NCBI GenBank assembly: GCA_944390115.1
Contig: CALXOW010000006.1
Span: 1 to 64,000, forward strand
Source: an uncultured Anaerobiospirillum sp.
GTDB taxonomy: Bacteria > Pseudomonadota > Gammaproteobacteria > Enterobacterales > Succinivibrionaceae
Length of the DNA stretch: 64,000 nt
Reading direction: 5' to 3'
Below are positions 17,006 to 25,930 of this stretch, one piece after another. Each line of letters starts with the position of its first letter. Positions within the stretch are counted from its first letter, which is position 1. A program made the position numbers and the translations under genes. The notes beneath the pieces are model-generated. The model saw only the letters and a program-made list of their open reading frames with translations, did no database searches and was not told the origin of the DNA.

Positions 17006-17587
17006 TTAGTGACCACAACCACAGCCGCAGGAGTGCTCTGGGGTGGCGTCGGTTCCAGCCTCTTCACTGTGGCTCTTGGCCAGCAGGTTGCGGCGGTGCT
17101 CTTCGATTAAAGCGCTGTCGTCGTCCCAGTCTAAAGGATTGACCTCAACTAAATGACGGTCGGCATCACGCATCACCACGCGCGCAATCTGGGCATTGAG
17201 GATTAAGCGCTGGCACATCGCGCATGGCTCAATACTCTTGGTTGGGCCATTGGTGCGAGCATCAATGCCGCATAAGTAGAGGGTGCCGCCAATGATATCA
17301 AGCGGATTGCCATTGATAATGGCATTGGCCTCAGCGTGCACCGCGCGGCACAGCTCGTAGTGGGTGCCCGGCTTAATCTTGAGCTCATCGCGCAGGCACG
17401 AGTTTAAGTCCGAGCAATTAGCTCTATGGCGTGGGGCGCCGTTGTAGCCGGTAGAGACGATACGGCCGTCCTTGGAGACAATGACCGCCCCATAGCGGCG
17501 GCGCAGGCAGGTCGAGCGCATGGAAACGGACTCGGCAATTTCCATAAAGGACTCATCTTTGGATGGACGCACGTAAGTGGTGGTCAT
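17006..17587 (-). CDS. Deoxycytidylate/cytidine deaminase-family zinc enzyme (ComEB-like)
   Basis: 193 residues from ATG 17587 (AGGAG nearby); the longer frame to 17803 overlaps the tRNA-Pro and is rejected. CDA-fold motifs: MEIAESVSMRSTCLRRRYGAVIV, HAEANAI (zinc ligand and proton shuttle), then PCAMCQRLILNA (two zinc cysteines). This arrangement is that of dCMP deaminases, which make dUMP for thymidylate synthesis. The protein ends with a cysteine/histidine cluster, HSCGCGCGH, outside the family core, perhaps an extra metal site. It is first in an operon with two HAD phosphatases, which could act on nucleotide or sugar phosphates. Confidence 0.85.
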   Translation of the reverse strand: MTTTYVRPSKDESFMEIAESVSMRSTCLRRRYGAVIVSKDGRIVSTGYNGAPRHRANCSDLNSCLRDELKIKPGTHYELCRAVHAEANAIINGNPLDIIGGTLYLCGIDARTNGPTKSIEPCAMCQRLILNAQIARVVMRDADRHLVEVNPLDWDDDSALIEEHRRNLLAKSHSEEAGTDATPEHSCGCGCGH

Positions 17588-17737
17588 AATGGCTCCTGGC
17601 AAAATGATTCTTGGTAAGTCTTGAGCAAGACGATGGGACAAAACCTGGTGCTTGAGCCTTAGGTCTTGAGCAAGACGGCCTATTTTAGCTTTTTGCTGGG
17701 ATGCTTGTGGAACCGAAAAAATTTTTGCAAAAAATAG

Positions 17738-17766
17738 TTGACAGGGCTCACACTTGTCCCTAAAAT
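17738..17766 (+). promoter_or_regulatory. Sigma-70 promoter of tRNA-Pro
   Basis: TTGACA at 17738-17743 and TAAAAT at 17761-17766 with a 17-base spacer; the mature tRNA starts 9 bases after the -10 box. Confidence 0.85.
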
Positions 17767-17775
17767 GTGCGCCGT

Positions 17776-17852
17776 CGGTGATTAGCGCAGTCCGGTAGCG
17801 CAACTGGTTTGGGACCAGTGGGTCGGGGGTTCGAATCCCTCATCACCGACCA
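17776..17852 (+). tRNA. tRNA-Pro (anticodon TGG)
   Basis: 77 bases. The acceptor stem CGGTGAT/ATCACCG pairs perfectly, the anticodon loop TTTGGGA reads TGG, the T-arm contains GGTTCGAATCC, and the CCA end is encoded. It has its own strong promoter and terminator. Confidence 0.97.
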
Positions 17853-17861
17853 GAATTTAAT

Positions 17862-17886
17862 AAGAGCGCCTTGGGCGCTTTTGTTG
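17862..17886 (+). terminator. Intrinsic terminator of tRNA-Pro
   Basis: AGCGCC-TTG-GGCGCT stem followed by TTTGTTGTCTT. Confidence 0.8.
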
Positions 17887-18056
17887 TCTTTAGGCTTAAG
17901 ACCAAGAGAGCATTTGTCCTTACCGCGAGGTACTGGCAAGTGCGTAAGCTGTTAAGCTTCTTGCTTTGCTGCACTAGGTTTTGGGCATCGATGTCTGGCT
18001 AAAAGATCCGGTCGCAGACTTTTAGCGTAACCATTTCAATACGAGAGTATCTCATC

Positions 18057-18344
18057 ATGGCTATTACTTTAGACGTTGAACTTCGCAATGACCTGGGGAG
18101 AGGTGCGAGCCGCCGCCTTCGTCGCGAAGAGAAGATCCCAGCAATCATCGTTGCTAAGGGTCAAGAGACTGTAAGCGTTACCTTAGACGAGAAGAAGTTA
18201 ATCCAGGCTTGCACCAAGCCAGATTTCTTCACCGAGAACGTAACCTTAAATCTCGATGGTAACCAAGTCGTTGTTAAGCCAACCGCAATGCAGCGTCACC
18301 CAGTTACCTCCCGCGTTATCCACGTTGATTTCCAACGCGTATAA
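18057..18344 (+). CDS. rplY: Large-subunit ribosomal protein bL25 (short form)
   Basis: 95 residues, the E. coli-like short form without the C-terminal CTC domain; it binds 5S rRNA. The sequence MAITLDVELRNDLGRGASRR, with IPAIIVAKG and HPVTSRVIHVDFQRV, is characteristic. Codon use is strongly biased (highly expressed). The Shine-Dalgarno is weak. An intrinsic terminator follows within 80 bases, so it is probably monocistronic. Confidence 0.95.
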   Translation: MAITLDVELRNDLGRGASRRLRREEKIPAIIVAKGQETVSVTLDEKKLIQACTKPDFFTENVTLNLDGNQVVVKPTAMQRHPVTSRVIHVDFQRV

Positions 18345-18396
18345 CTAAGCTGCCACGTACCGTGGCACCGCGAGGTTAAGTCCTTAGGACAGCAAG

Positions 18397-18422
18397 GAGC
18401 AGGTCACAAGCCTGCTCTTTGC
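18397..18422 (+). terminator. Intrinsic terminator of rplY
   Basis: GAGCAGG ... CCTGCTC stem with a 7-base loop followed by TTTGCG. Confidence 0.7.
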
Positions 18423-18809
18423 GTTTGTGGGGGCCACAAAACAAAAAAAAAAACTGAATTTTAGGGCCGCCCGCACGGGGCTTGAGTCCTAACGGCGCAA
18501 TCCTTCCAAAATTGCCCCATCATAGTTCGCGGCTAATTGGGACAATATAATTCTATTTTTTATTGCGTGCCCCAAAAGTTGGGGCGCAATCGTCACTCAA
18601 GGGCGAATTTGCGCCTAAAACGATGGGGGTGAGCGCGCCAGTGCTCGGTACTATTTTTAGGCGCCCCCTCCAAAATCATTTGCAATTCCCAAAAATCTCA
18701 ACCATAGTAAAAAAAGACCTGTGAAGACACAGGCAGAGTTTAGCGCTCGATCTGTCCTCTTCCTTTATATAGAGGCAGCTGAGAGCGGATACGATGAGAC
18801 CTGGTAAAT
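18423..18809. other. Intergenic region upstream of CvfB-like gene
   Basis: 387 bases with A-tracts and a bulged inverted repeat at 18562-18590 (ATTGCG-GT-GCCCCA ... TGGGGCGCAAT). No gene or clear promoter could be supported. Confidence 0.45.
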
Positions 18810-20468
18810 ATGACCGAAACGAATAAGTTGTCCTTAAAAGCAGCGCGTGGCACCGTAGTTAAGCTGTCGCGCTTTGCCGCTCGTGATGAAGCAGAAGCAA
18901 AGGCCAAGGGCCGTGGGGCTCAGGGCACGCAGGACAACGCGACCCCAAAGCGCGATTTAAGCGAGTACAAGTCCTCAACCGTTCCTTTCAGCGCCCGTAA
19001 AGGCAGCGCCTTTAATCAAGGCCGCAGTGAGCGTGGGGAGCGCGGTTTTCGCGGCGAGCGCGATGAGCGCGGCTATCGCGGCGAGCGCAGTGAGCGTGGC
19101 TTCCGTGGGGAGCGCAGCGAGCGTGGTTTCCGTGGTGACCGTGATGAGCGTGGCTTCCGTGGGGAGCGTGACGAGCGCGGTTTTCGGGGCTCACGTGGAG
19201 ATAAGTTCGAGCGCGGCGCTAAGTTTGAGCGCGGGGGCAAGTTCGAGCGCGGTGCTCGTGATGAGCGCGGTTTCCGTGAGGGCCGCTCTCATGGAGCTAA
19301 CGCGCCACGCGGTCAGGGCTATGGCGCTAATCGCACCATTATCGATGTCACCAAGACCTTTGAAACTTCGGTGCCTTTAGGGCGCATGGTGTCCTTACCG
19401 ATCTCCGAGGTCACTGATAAGGGCGTATTCGTTAACGCCGCTGAGCATGGCGCCCTATTCGTGCCACGCTCTCAGGTGCCTGAGGGCTTGGTTGTAGGTT
19501 CTGAGCTGCGTGTTTGCCTTTATAAGGATGGCGCCCGCGTGCTGGCCACCGCCCGCCGCCCGGTTATCGAGTTAGGTCAGCTTGGTAACCTGCGCGTCAA
19601 TTCGATCAATAACGGCACTGCCTACTTGGATATGGGCATCCCTAAGGAGCTGGTGTTCCCAGTGGCGCAGCAGCGTGTGCCACTGCGCGCGGGTGATACG
19701 GCGATGGTCTATGTCGCGATCGACACCATGGGCCGCCTCTTTGCCACCCAGCGCTTTAATGATTACATCAGAGAGCGCGCTCACGAAGGCGAGTTTACGG
19801 TCAACCAAAAGGTTAAGGTTGTGCCGCTGGCGCACACCCCACTGGGCTTTCGCGTGGTCATCAACGACCAGGTCTATGGCTTGATCTACAAGGATGAGCA
19901 GCCGGGCCATTTAACGATGGGCAAGCGCTATGAGGGCTTTATTAAGGAAGCTCGTGCCGATGGCCGTTTAGATGTCTCGCTGCAAGAGGTGGGTTTATCG
20001 GGTATTGAGCATGCCGCGCTTGATATCTTAAAGGCGCTCTACTATCGCAAGGGTCACTTTGACTTCAATGATAAGAGCGATCCAGCGCTGATTGAATCGA
20101 CCTTGCAGCTGTCCAAGGGCAAGTTCAAGAAGGCCTTGGGCATGCTCTACAAGCAACGCTTGGTGGTAATTGGTGAAAATGATGTCACCATCACCGACGC
20201 CGGTCGTGCCAAGATGCAAAATGAGCTCGGTGCGGCTAAGCCTGCGGTAGCTCCTGAGGTCGCTGAGCCGAGCGCGGTACCTGATGAACAGGGGCACTCG
20301 GGCGATCGCGTGGTCGAGGACTTGCTGGACATGCGTTCGGTATCGTCGCGTCAGGCGGCGCATGCTGCGGCCTTGCAGGTCACCGATGACAAGCTTACTG
20401 AGCGCAGCAAGGAGCGCTTAGCGCAAGTGGTGGCCGATGCCGTGGATACCGGCGAAGGTGAGGCTTAA
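18810..20468 (+). CDS. CvfB/YitL-type S1-domain RNA-binding protein with RG-repeat N-terminus
   Basis: 552 residues. From about residue 190 to 475 it matches the CvfB family: an S1-like repeat (VPLGRMVSLPISEVTDKGVF), LYKDGARVLATARRP, VYVAIDTMGRLFATQRFNDYI, further S1-type strands, then a winged-helix end (FDFNDKSDPALIESTLQLSKGKFKKALG). CvfB proteins are RNA-binding and about 280 residues long. This one has an added N-terminal region (about 70-165) of ERGFRGERDERG-type repeats, very basic, acidic and glycine-rich like eukaryotic RGG boxes, and an acidic/Ala C-terminal tail of about 70 residues. It lies 25 bases upstream of sohB, so the two are probably co-transcribed. The role of the extension (RNA binding or condensation) is inferred. 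Confidence 0.82.
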   Translation: MTETNKLSLKAARGTVVKLSRFAARDEAEAKAKGRGAQGTQDNATPKRDLSEYKSSTVPFSARKGSAFNQGRSERGERGFRGERDERGYRGERSERGFRGERSERGFRGDRDERGFRGERDERGFRGSRGDKFERGAKFERGGKFERGARDERGFREGRSHGANAPRGQGYGANRTIIDVTKTFETSVPLGRMVSLPISEVTDKGVFVNAAEHGALFVPRSQVPEGLVVGSELRVCLYKDGARVLATARRPVIELGQLGNLRVNSINNGTAYLDMGIPKELVFPVAQQRVPLRAGDTAMVYVAIDTMGRLFATQRFNDYIRERAHEGEFTVNQKVKVVPLAHTPLGFRVVINDQVYGLIYKDEQPGHLTMGKRYEGFIKEARADGRLDVSLQEVGLSGIEHAALDILKALYYRKGHFDFNDKSDPALIESTLQLSKGKFKKALGMLYKQRLVVIGENDVTITDAGRAKMQNELGAAKPAVAPEVAEPSAVPDEQGHSGDRVVEDLLDMRSVSSRQAAHAAALQVTDDKLTERSKERLAQVVADAVDTGEGEA

Positions 20469-20493
20469 CTGAGCTTAATCCTGAGGTAGTGTC

Positions 20494-21669
20494 GTGATCG
20501 ATTTTGTGCTTGATATCTTTGGCTTCTTGCTCAAGACGCTCATCGTGGTGGGCGTCGTCATCCTCCCGATTGTGGTTCTGCTCCTTTCGGCGCGCAAAAA
20601 GGACAATAAGGGTGAAAATTTAAGCGAGGGCGTCTCGAGCTTAGTCACCGTCGACTTAAAGAAACTCTTTGCCAAGCGCCATAAGCTGATGACCAAGAGC
20701 GTCAAGGCCGCAGACCCTGAGCGGGCGCTGCAGCGACGCGAGCAGGACGTGGGCTTAAGCGAGACGTCTGCTAAAAAGAAGAGCAATAACAAGAAGGCCC
20801 TTAAGAGCAAGGTGCAAAAGGAGCGCGAGGAGCGCAATGAACTGATTAGCACTATTGCCGCTAAGCGTGAAGCCGGGGAATTTTGCCCGCGCAACTTATT
20901 TGTGCTCGACTTTCGCGGTTCGACTAAGGGCCATGAGTTTAAGGACTTGCGCCTTAAGATCGACGCCATCTTAGAGGTAGCCGATGAGCACGATGAGGTG
21001 ATCGTCAACCTGTGTTCGCCGGGCGGCCTGGTCAATAGCTACGGTCTTTGTGCCTCGCAGTTAGAGCGCTTGCGCTCACGCAATATTTTCCTGACGGTCA
21101 CGGTCGATGAAGTGGCCGCCTCCGGCGGTTACCTTATGGCCTGTGTGGCCAATAAGATCGTGGCTGCGCCTTTTGCCTACGTCGGCTCGATTGGCGTGAT
21201 TGCTGGTATTCCTAATTTCCGCCGGGTGCTCAACAAGTATGACGTTGACTACGAGCAGATTACCGCCGGTAAATTCAAGCGTACCTTGTCGGTCTTTGGT
21301 GAAAACACTGAAGAAGGCCGTCAAAAGTTCAAGGAAGAGCTTGAGGCGGTGCATGAGCGCTTTAAGGAGCAAGTGCTGCGCTATCGCCCACAGCTTGATG
21401 TGGCCAAGGTCACGACCGGTGAGCATTGGCTCGCGCTTGACGCCAAGGAGTTGGGTTTAGTCGATGATATCGCCACCTCCGATGAGTACATTGCCCAGCG
21501 CGTGGCGCTCACCGAAGGGGCGGCGCTTAAGATCAAGCGCAAGAAGACCGATAAGCGTAATCTCCTGCAAAAGTATTTGCCCTTTTTAGGGCGCAAGGGG
21601 GCGCTGGCTACAGCAGCGCGCGCGGAGCTTGAGGCCCTCGATGAACCTTCCTTCCTCCATTTGAAGTAA
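20494..21669 (+). CDS. sohB: Inner-membrane peptidase SohB (family S49)
   Basis: 391 residues, GTG start with GAGGT upstream. The N-terminal membrane segment (FLLKTLIVVGVVILPIVVLLL) is followed by a charged cytoplasmic/periplasmic linker and the S49 core: NLFVLDFRGSTKGHE, VIVNLCSPGGLVNSYG, and the nucleophile region AASGGYLMACVANKI then AYVGSIGVIAGIPNF. The distal catalytic Lys lies in EQITAGKFKRTLSVFG. It resembles E. coli SohB (349 residues). It follows the CvfB-like gene closely and precedes topA, as sohB does in E. coli. Confidence 0.93.
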   Translation: MIDFVLDIFGFLLKTLIVVGVVILPIVVLLLSARKKDNKGENLSEGVSSLVTVDLKKLFAKRHKLMTKSVKAADPERALQRREQDVGLSETSAKKKSNNKKALKSKVQKEREERNELISTIAAKREAGEFCPRNLFVLDFRGSTKGHEFKDLRLKIDAILEVADEHDEVIVNLCSPGGLVNSYGLCASQLERLRSRNIFLTVTVDEVAASGGYLMACVANKIVAAPFAYVGSIGVIAGIPNFRRVLNKYDVDYEQITAGKFKRTLSVFGENTEEGRQKFKEELEAVHERFKEQVLRYRPQLDVAKVTTGEHWLALDAKELGLVDDIATSDEYIAQRVALTEGAALKIKRKKTDKRNLLQKYLPFLGRKGALATAARAELEALDEPSFLHLK

Positions 21670-21834
21670 GGACGGTTTCAGCGGCGGATGTCTGCTGCTA
21701 GCGACAGGTATCCGCTGCTATGCTTAGCGGTGGGCGCTTGTGCTAGGTTAGGATCTGGTGCCTGTGGCTGGGCGGTAGATTTATTTTGTTTAGGCTTTTT
21801 GGGCAGATCACTGATACCCTGATTGAGGATTGCT

Positions 21835-24504
21835 ATGGGTAAGTCATTAGTTATTGTGGAGTCGCCATCCAAAGCCAAGATTATCAATGGCTATTTGGGT
21901 GACAACTACATCGTCAAGGCCAGCGTGGGCCACATCCGTGACCTGCCGGCCGGAGCGACTAAGACCGGTACGAAGGCTACCACTACCACTGGTAAGCGCA
22001 CCCGTCAGACTGAAGAGCAAAAGCAAAGTGCCCTCTTTACCAAGATGGGTATCGATCCGCTCAACGGCTGGAAGGCTGATTATGAGATCATGCCTGACAA
22101 GACGGATGTGGTCAGAGAGCTCAAGAAGCTGGCCAAGGAAGCAGATGCTATCTATCTGGCAACTGACTTGGACCGCGAAGGTGAGGCTATTGCTTGGCAT
22201 TTAAAGGAAATTCTGTCCACCAAGGACAATGCCGGTAAGCAGTTCTGGCGCGTCAAGTATCCAGAAATCACCAAGAATGCGATCAAAAAGGCCTTTGAGC
22301 ATCCTGAGCAGATCAATATGGATCTGGTCAATGCCCAACAGACCCGTCGTTTCTTAGATCGCGTCGTGGGCTATATGGTCTCGCCGCTGTTATGGGAAAA
22401 GGTCGGTCGTGGTTTGTCCGCCGGGCGCGTGCAGTCGGTAGCAGTTGAGCTTATCGTCGATCGCGAGCGTGAGATTAAGGCCTTTATTCCGCAAGAGTAT
22501 TGGACCATTGCGACCAACAACTTCACTCCTAATCAGGAGCTGATCACCTTGTCCTTGGCCACCAAGGGTAAGTCCAAGGTCGTGATCAACAATGCGCAAG
22601 AGGCTAGCGCCATTGTCACCGAGCTCAAGCAAAATGAGTTCGTGGTCCAGAAGATTGAGTCTAAGAACGGCACCGCCCACGCTCCGGCTCCATTTACCAC
22701 TTCGACCTTACAGCAAAGCGCCAACCAGCGCTTAGGCTTCTCGGTTAAGCGCACTATGGTGGTAGCTCAGCGCCTCTACGAGAGCGGTCTTATCACCTAT
22801 ATGCGTACTGATAGCGTCAATCTGTCGCAAGAGGCCGTGGACGCTGCGCGCAAGCTGATTAAGGACCGCTTTGGTGAGCAGTACTTACCGGCAGAGCCTA
22901 ACCGCTATCACAGCAAGGAATCAGCCCAAGAAGCACACGAAGCGATTCGTCCGTCCCATCCAGAGCTGACCACGCTGCCGCCAAACATCGATAACGATGG
23001 GCGTCGTCTCTACCAGCTCATCATGGATCGCTATTTAGCCTGCCAAATGAACGAGCAGCGCTATGTGACCCGCTCGGTAACGGTTGCCTGTGGTCCTTAC
23101 AATCTGCGCGTTACGGGTCGTACTGAGACCTTCCCTGGTTTCCGTAAGGTCTTAGGTGGTAAGAGCGAGGATACCTTGATCCCTGAGGTCAAGGAAGGCG
23201 ATATTCTGCCGCTCAAGGAAGTGCTGCCAAGCCAACACTTCACCCAGCCGCCAGCTCGTTTCTCGGAAGCATCCTTAGTTAAGGAGCTGGAAAAGGACGG
23301 TATTGGTCGTCCTTCGACCTACGCCTCGATCATTGCTACGATTCAAGATCGTGGCTACGTCAAGCTTGAGCGCAATCGTTTCTTTGCCACCAAGATGGGC
23401 GAGATTGTGACTGACCGCCTGCGTCACAGCTTCTCTAATCTCATGGACTACCACTTCACCGCTTCGATGGAAGAGTCCTTAGATGAGATTGCCGCTGGCA
23501 AGCTCAATTGGATCAAGCAGCTCGATACCTTCTATGCTGATTTCAGCCAGCACTTAGAGCGCGCTAAGCTGCCGTATGAAGAAGGTGGTATGCCGCTCAA
23601 TCGCTCGATTGAGATCGACCTGATGTGCCCAACCTGCCATAAGTATCATATGGCCGTGCACTCGGGGCGAACTGGCAACTTCTTAAGCTGCATGGGCTAC
23701 TCCGATCCTAATGTGAAGGCCAAGGATCGCTGCAAGTGCACCATCAACTTAGTTGAGGTCGAGGACGTACCGGTCGACACCGAGATGGACGAGGCCGCTG
23801 AGACCAAGGTCTTACTGGAGGCTAAGCGTTGCCCGAAGTGCGGCGCCAAGATGGATGCCTTCCTCATCGACAAGCAGCAAAAGCTCTATCTGTGCTCGAA
23901 TGCCCCGATGTGTGATGGTTACATCCGTGAAGTGGGCGACTTCAGCAACAACCCAGCTTGGGGCCCGGTCATCACCTGCGAGAAGTGTGGCTGCGACATG
24001 GTGCTGCGTGAGGGCCGCTTTGGCAAGTACATGCAATGCACCAACGAGGAGTGCAAGAACACCCGCAAGATTCTGAAGAATGGCGAGGTGGCACCACCAC
24101 GTGAGGATGCGGTCGACTTACCAGAGTTGCCATGTGCCAAGAACCCAGAGTCGCACTACGTCCTGCGCGACGGTGCCTCGGGCTTGTTCTTAGCAGCGCA
24201 CAACTTCCCTAAGGTCCGTGAAACCCGTCCGGTCTTAGTATCCGAGCTCAAGCGCTTCCGCGATCGTATTTCGCCTAAGTTCTACTACTTAGCCGATGGC
24301 CCCGAGACCGATCCTGAGGGCAATCCAGCTGAAGTGCGCTTTAGCCGCAAGACCAAGACCCAGTACTTGTCCTCGACGACTGCTGAGGGTAAGGCAACTA
24401 ATTGGTCGGCCTTCTATGACCCGAACACCCAGCAGTGGGTACAAGGCGAGCGTCCTAAGAGCACGGGCCGTGGCCGCACCAGTACCCGCGCCAAGAAGGA
24501 ATAG
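21835..24504 (+). CDS. topA: DNA topoisomerase I
   Basis: 889 residues from ATG 21835, preceded by GAGGA; an upstream in-frame ATG at 21823 lacks a site. Type IA enzyme that relaxes negative supercoils. TOPRIM domain starts KSLVIVESPSKAKII with ATDLDREGEAIAWHL, and the active tyrosine is Y322 in TYMRTDSVNLS. SAGRVQSVAVELIVDRE and GIGRPSTYASII are conserved. Several C-terminal Cys4 zinc ribbons follow (CPTCHKYH, CPKCGAKM, CEKCGCDM with CTNEECKN), then a basic SAK-rich tail. Length matches E. coli TopA (865). Confidence 0.97.
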   Translation: MGKSLVIVESPSKAKIINGYLGDNYIVKASVGHIRDLPAGATKTGTKATTTTGKRTRQTEEQKQSALFTKMGIDPLNGWKADYEIMPDKTDVVRELKKLAKEADAIYLATDLDREGEAIAWHLKEILSTKDNAGKQFWRVKYPEITKNAIKKAFEHPEQINMDLVNAQQTRRFLDRVVGYMVSPLLWEKVGRGLSAGRVQSVAVELIVDREREIKAFIPQEYWTIATNNFTPNQELITLSLATKGKSKVVINNAQEASAIVTELKQNEFVVQKIESKNGTAHAPAPFTTSTLQQSANQRLGFSVKRTMVVAQRLYESGLITYMRTDSVNLSQEAVDAARKLIKDRFGEQYLPAEPNRYHSKESAQEAHEAIRPSHPELTTLPPNIDNDGRRLYQLIMDRYLACQMNEQRYVTRSVTVACGPYNLRVTGRTETFPGFRKVLGGKSEDTLIPEVKEGDILPLKEVLPSQHFTQPPARFSEASLVKELEKDGIGRPSTYASIIATIQDRGYVKLERNRFFATKMGEIVTDRLRHSFSNLMDYHFTASMEESLDEIAAGKLNWIKQLDTFYADFSQHLERAKLPYEEGGMPLNRSIEIDLMCPTCHKYHMAVHSGRTGNFLSCMGYSDPNVKAKDRCKCTINLVEVEDVPVDTEMDEAAETKVLLEAKRCPKCGAKMDAFLIDKQQKLYLCSNAPMCDGYIREVGDFSNNPAWGPVITCEKCGCDMVLREGRFGKYMQCTNEECKNTRKILKNGEVAPPREDAVDLPELPCAKNPESHYVLRDGASGLFLAAHNFPKVRETRPVLVSELKRFRDRISPKFYYLADGPETDPEGNPAEVRFSRKTKTQYLSSTTAEGKATNWSAFYDPNTQQWVQGERPKSTGRGRTSTRAKKE

Positions 24505-24522
24505 CGCGCTATAAGGAATAGC
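24496..24522. repeat. Stop-codon echo after topA
   Basis: AAGGAATAGC, covering the last codons and TAG stop of topA, occurs at 24496-24505 and again at 24513-24522 (10/10, period 17). Confidence 0.75.
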
Positions 24523-24575
24523 TCCCAAAAAGGACTAATGTTCCTTAAGGCCTAACCTCCGCCATTAACCCCGAC

Positions 24576-24603
24576 AAACCCCAAGCTTTGAGGCTTGGGG
24601 TTT
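24576..24603 (+). terminator. Intrinsic terminator of topA
   Basis: AAACCCCAAGC ... GCTTGGGGTTT 11-bp stem, short loop, weak T-tract; ends 23 bases before the next start. Confidence 0.7.
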
Positions 24604-24626
24604 GCCCTAATTAGAGAGCAGCGCTT

Positions 24627-25871
24627 GTGACTGAGACTAATCTGCGCACCATTTTCTATGCCTTGCCCTTGCCTTTGAGCAATCCTAGTATCAATGCGCG
24701 CTTAGCGGGCCTAGCGCTGATGAGCATTGGCGATGGCGTAAGCCTGGATGCGCCTAACTTCAAGCGCCTCATTACCTGCAAGTTGGCCGATCACGCCTTA
24801 ATCTCGCCTGCGTACTTGCTGCGCCAAGGCATTGATCCCAACAATTTGCAGCATGGCATGACCGCGCTTAATTTCATGCGCGAGCTCGAGCAAGTCTTAG
24901 CTCCTAAGCCGCAGGATATCTTGGTGACCTTTGCCGCGCGCCACTTGAGCGTGTACAACGCGATGGCGCTGCAAAACTTCTTTGAGCCGAACCTCTTTGC
25001 GCGCTTCCCGATCTTAGTGGACCTCAAGGTAGCCCTTGATACCTGCTATTACTTTGGAAACACGCGCGTGAAGGCCCGCAAGAGCTTACCTGAGGCGGTG
25101 CGCGCCTTAGGTTATAGCGGCGGCGTGGACAATAAGTTAGAGCGCTTAGACGCGCTGTACTTTCTCTACAATTACCTCAATAGCCATGACCAAAAGATCA
25201 TGGCCTTTATCCACAGCAGCTTAAGCAAGCGCATTGAGCTGGTAAGAAAGGCGCCTTTCTTGGTTTATATCGACGAGGCGCAAGGTCAGCTCCACCTGAT
25301 TAAGGTCTTAAGCCAAAGTGCGGATGGTAGGTTGGTCAAAGCTCTGGTTACCGATGGCGCCCAAGATAGCGTGCAAGTCATCAATCTTGATTTGGCTCCG
25401 CTTATCGCTCCAACCGGCATCTTGACGCAGGAACGTCAGGCCGAGCTCAAATTTAATTTAGCAGCGCTCAAAGCGCGCCTGGAGCAAGTTGAGGTCAGTG
25501 AGCTCACCGCCACTCCTGACATTACTCCAGAAGAGTTGCCGTTCTATGATGCTTTCCGGCAGAGTTTAAGCTCGGAGGAGCAGGCGCAATGGGCGCGCCT
25601 GAAGAGCCATGATGTGCGCCAAGAGGTCAATCTCACCGCACTGTGCAACCCCGAGACCAAGCTGGGGCAAATCACCACGTGCTATCTCAATGAGAATTTC
25701 CCTAAGGCGCTGATGGCAGGCGAGCGCAGCACCTATGCCCGCTACTGCCGCCGCCTAGCAGAAGCCCGCAGTCGCGCACTCTTACAAGAGCTGCAATATT
25801 TAGCCGATCAGCTCCCAGAAGGTGATACCAAGCAAGGCGAGCTCTTAATGCGCATCGCCAGCTTCTTTTAG
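24627..25871 (+). CDS. Exonuclease I (SbcB)-like protein with lost DEDD residues
   Basis: 414 residues, GTG start. The C-terminal half aligns with E. coli exonuclease I: APFLVYIDEAQGQLHL, QVINLDLAPLI, LPFYDAFRQSLSSEEQ, and CYLNENFPKALMAGERSTYAR against FNYRARNFPGTL. The N-terminal half follows the same layout (a first strand TIFYALPLPLSNPS against FLFHDYETFGTHPA), but the acidic residues D15 and E17 are A12 and P14, and the later Asp/His motifs are absent. It would not bind the two metals needed for cleavage. The SH3-like and helical ssDNA-binding parts appear kept, so a DNA-binding, non-nuclease role is inferred. The homology is from memory and moderate. Confidence 0.62.
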   Translation: MTETNLRTIFYALPLPLSNPSINARLAGLALMSIGDGVSLDAPNFKRLITCKLADHALISPAYLLRQGIDPNNLQHGMTALNFMRELEQVLAPKPQDILVTFAARHLSVYNAMALQNFFEPNLFARFPILVDLKVALDTCYYFGNTRVKARKSLPEAVRALGYSGGVDNKLERLDALYFLYNYLNSHDQKIMAFIHSSLSKRIELVRKAPFLVYIDEAQGQLHLIKVLSQSADGRLVKALVTDGAQDSVQVINLDLAPLIAPTGILTQERQAELKFNLAALKARLEQVEVSELTATPDITPEELPFYDAFRQSLSSEEQAQWARLKSHDVRQEVNLTALCNPETKLGQITTCYLNENFPKALMAGERSTYARYCRRLAEARSRALLQELQYLADQLPEGDTKQGELLMRIASFF

Positions 25872-25930
25872 GTCAGCCGGGGTCTAGGGCTGTACTGGTG
25901 GCGGCTCAAGGTCGCATAGGTTGGGGGCCG

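Noticed and set aside
17588-17803. Longer start for the deaminase-like gene
   Set aside because: It would overlap the tRNA-Pro and its promoter, while ATG 17587 has a good ribosome site.
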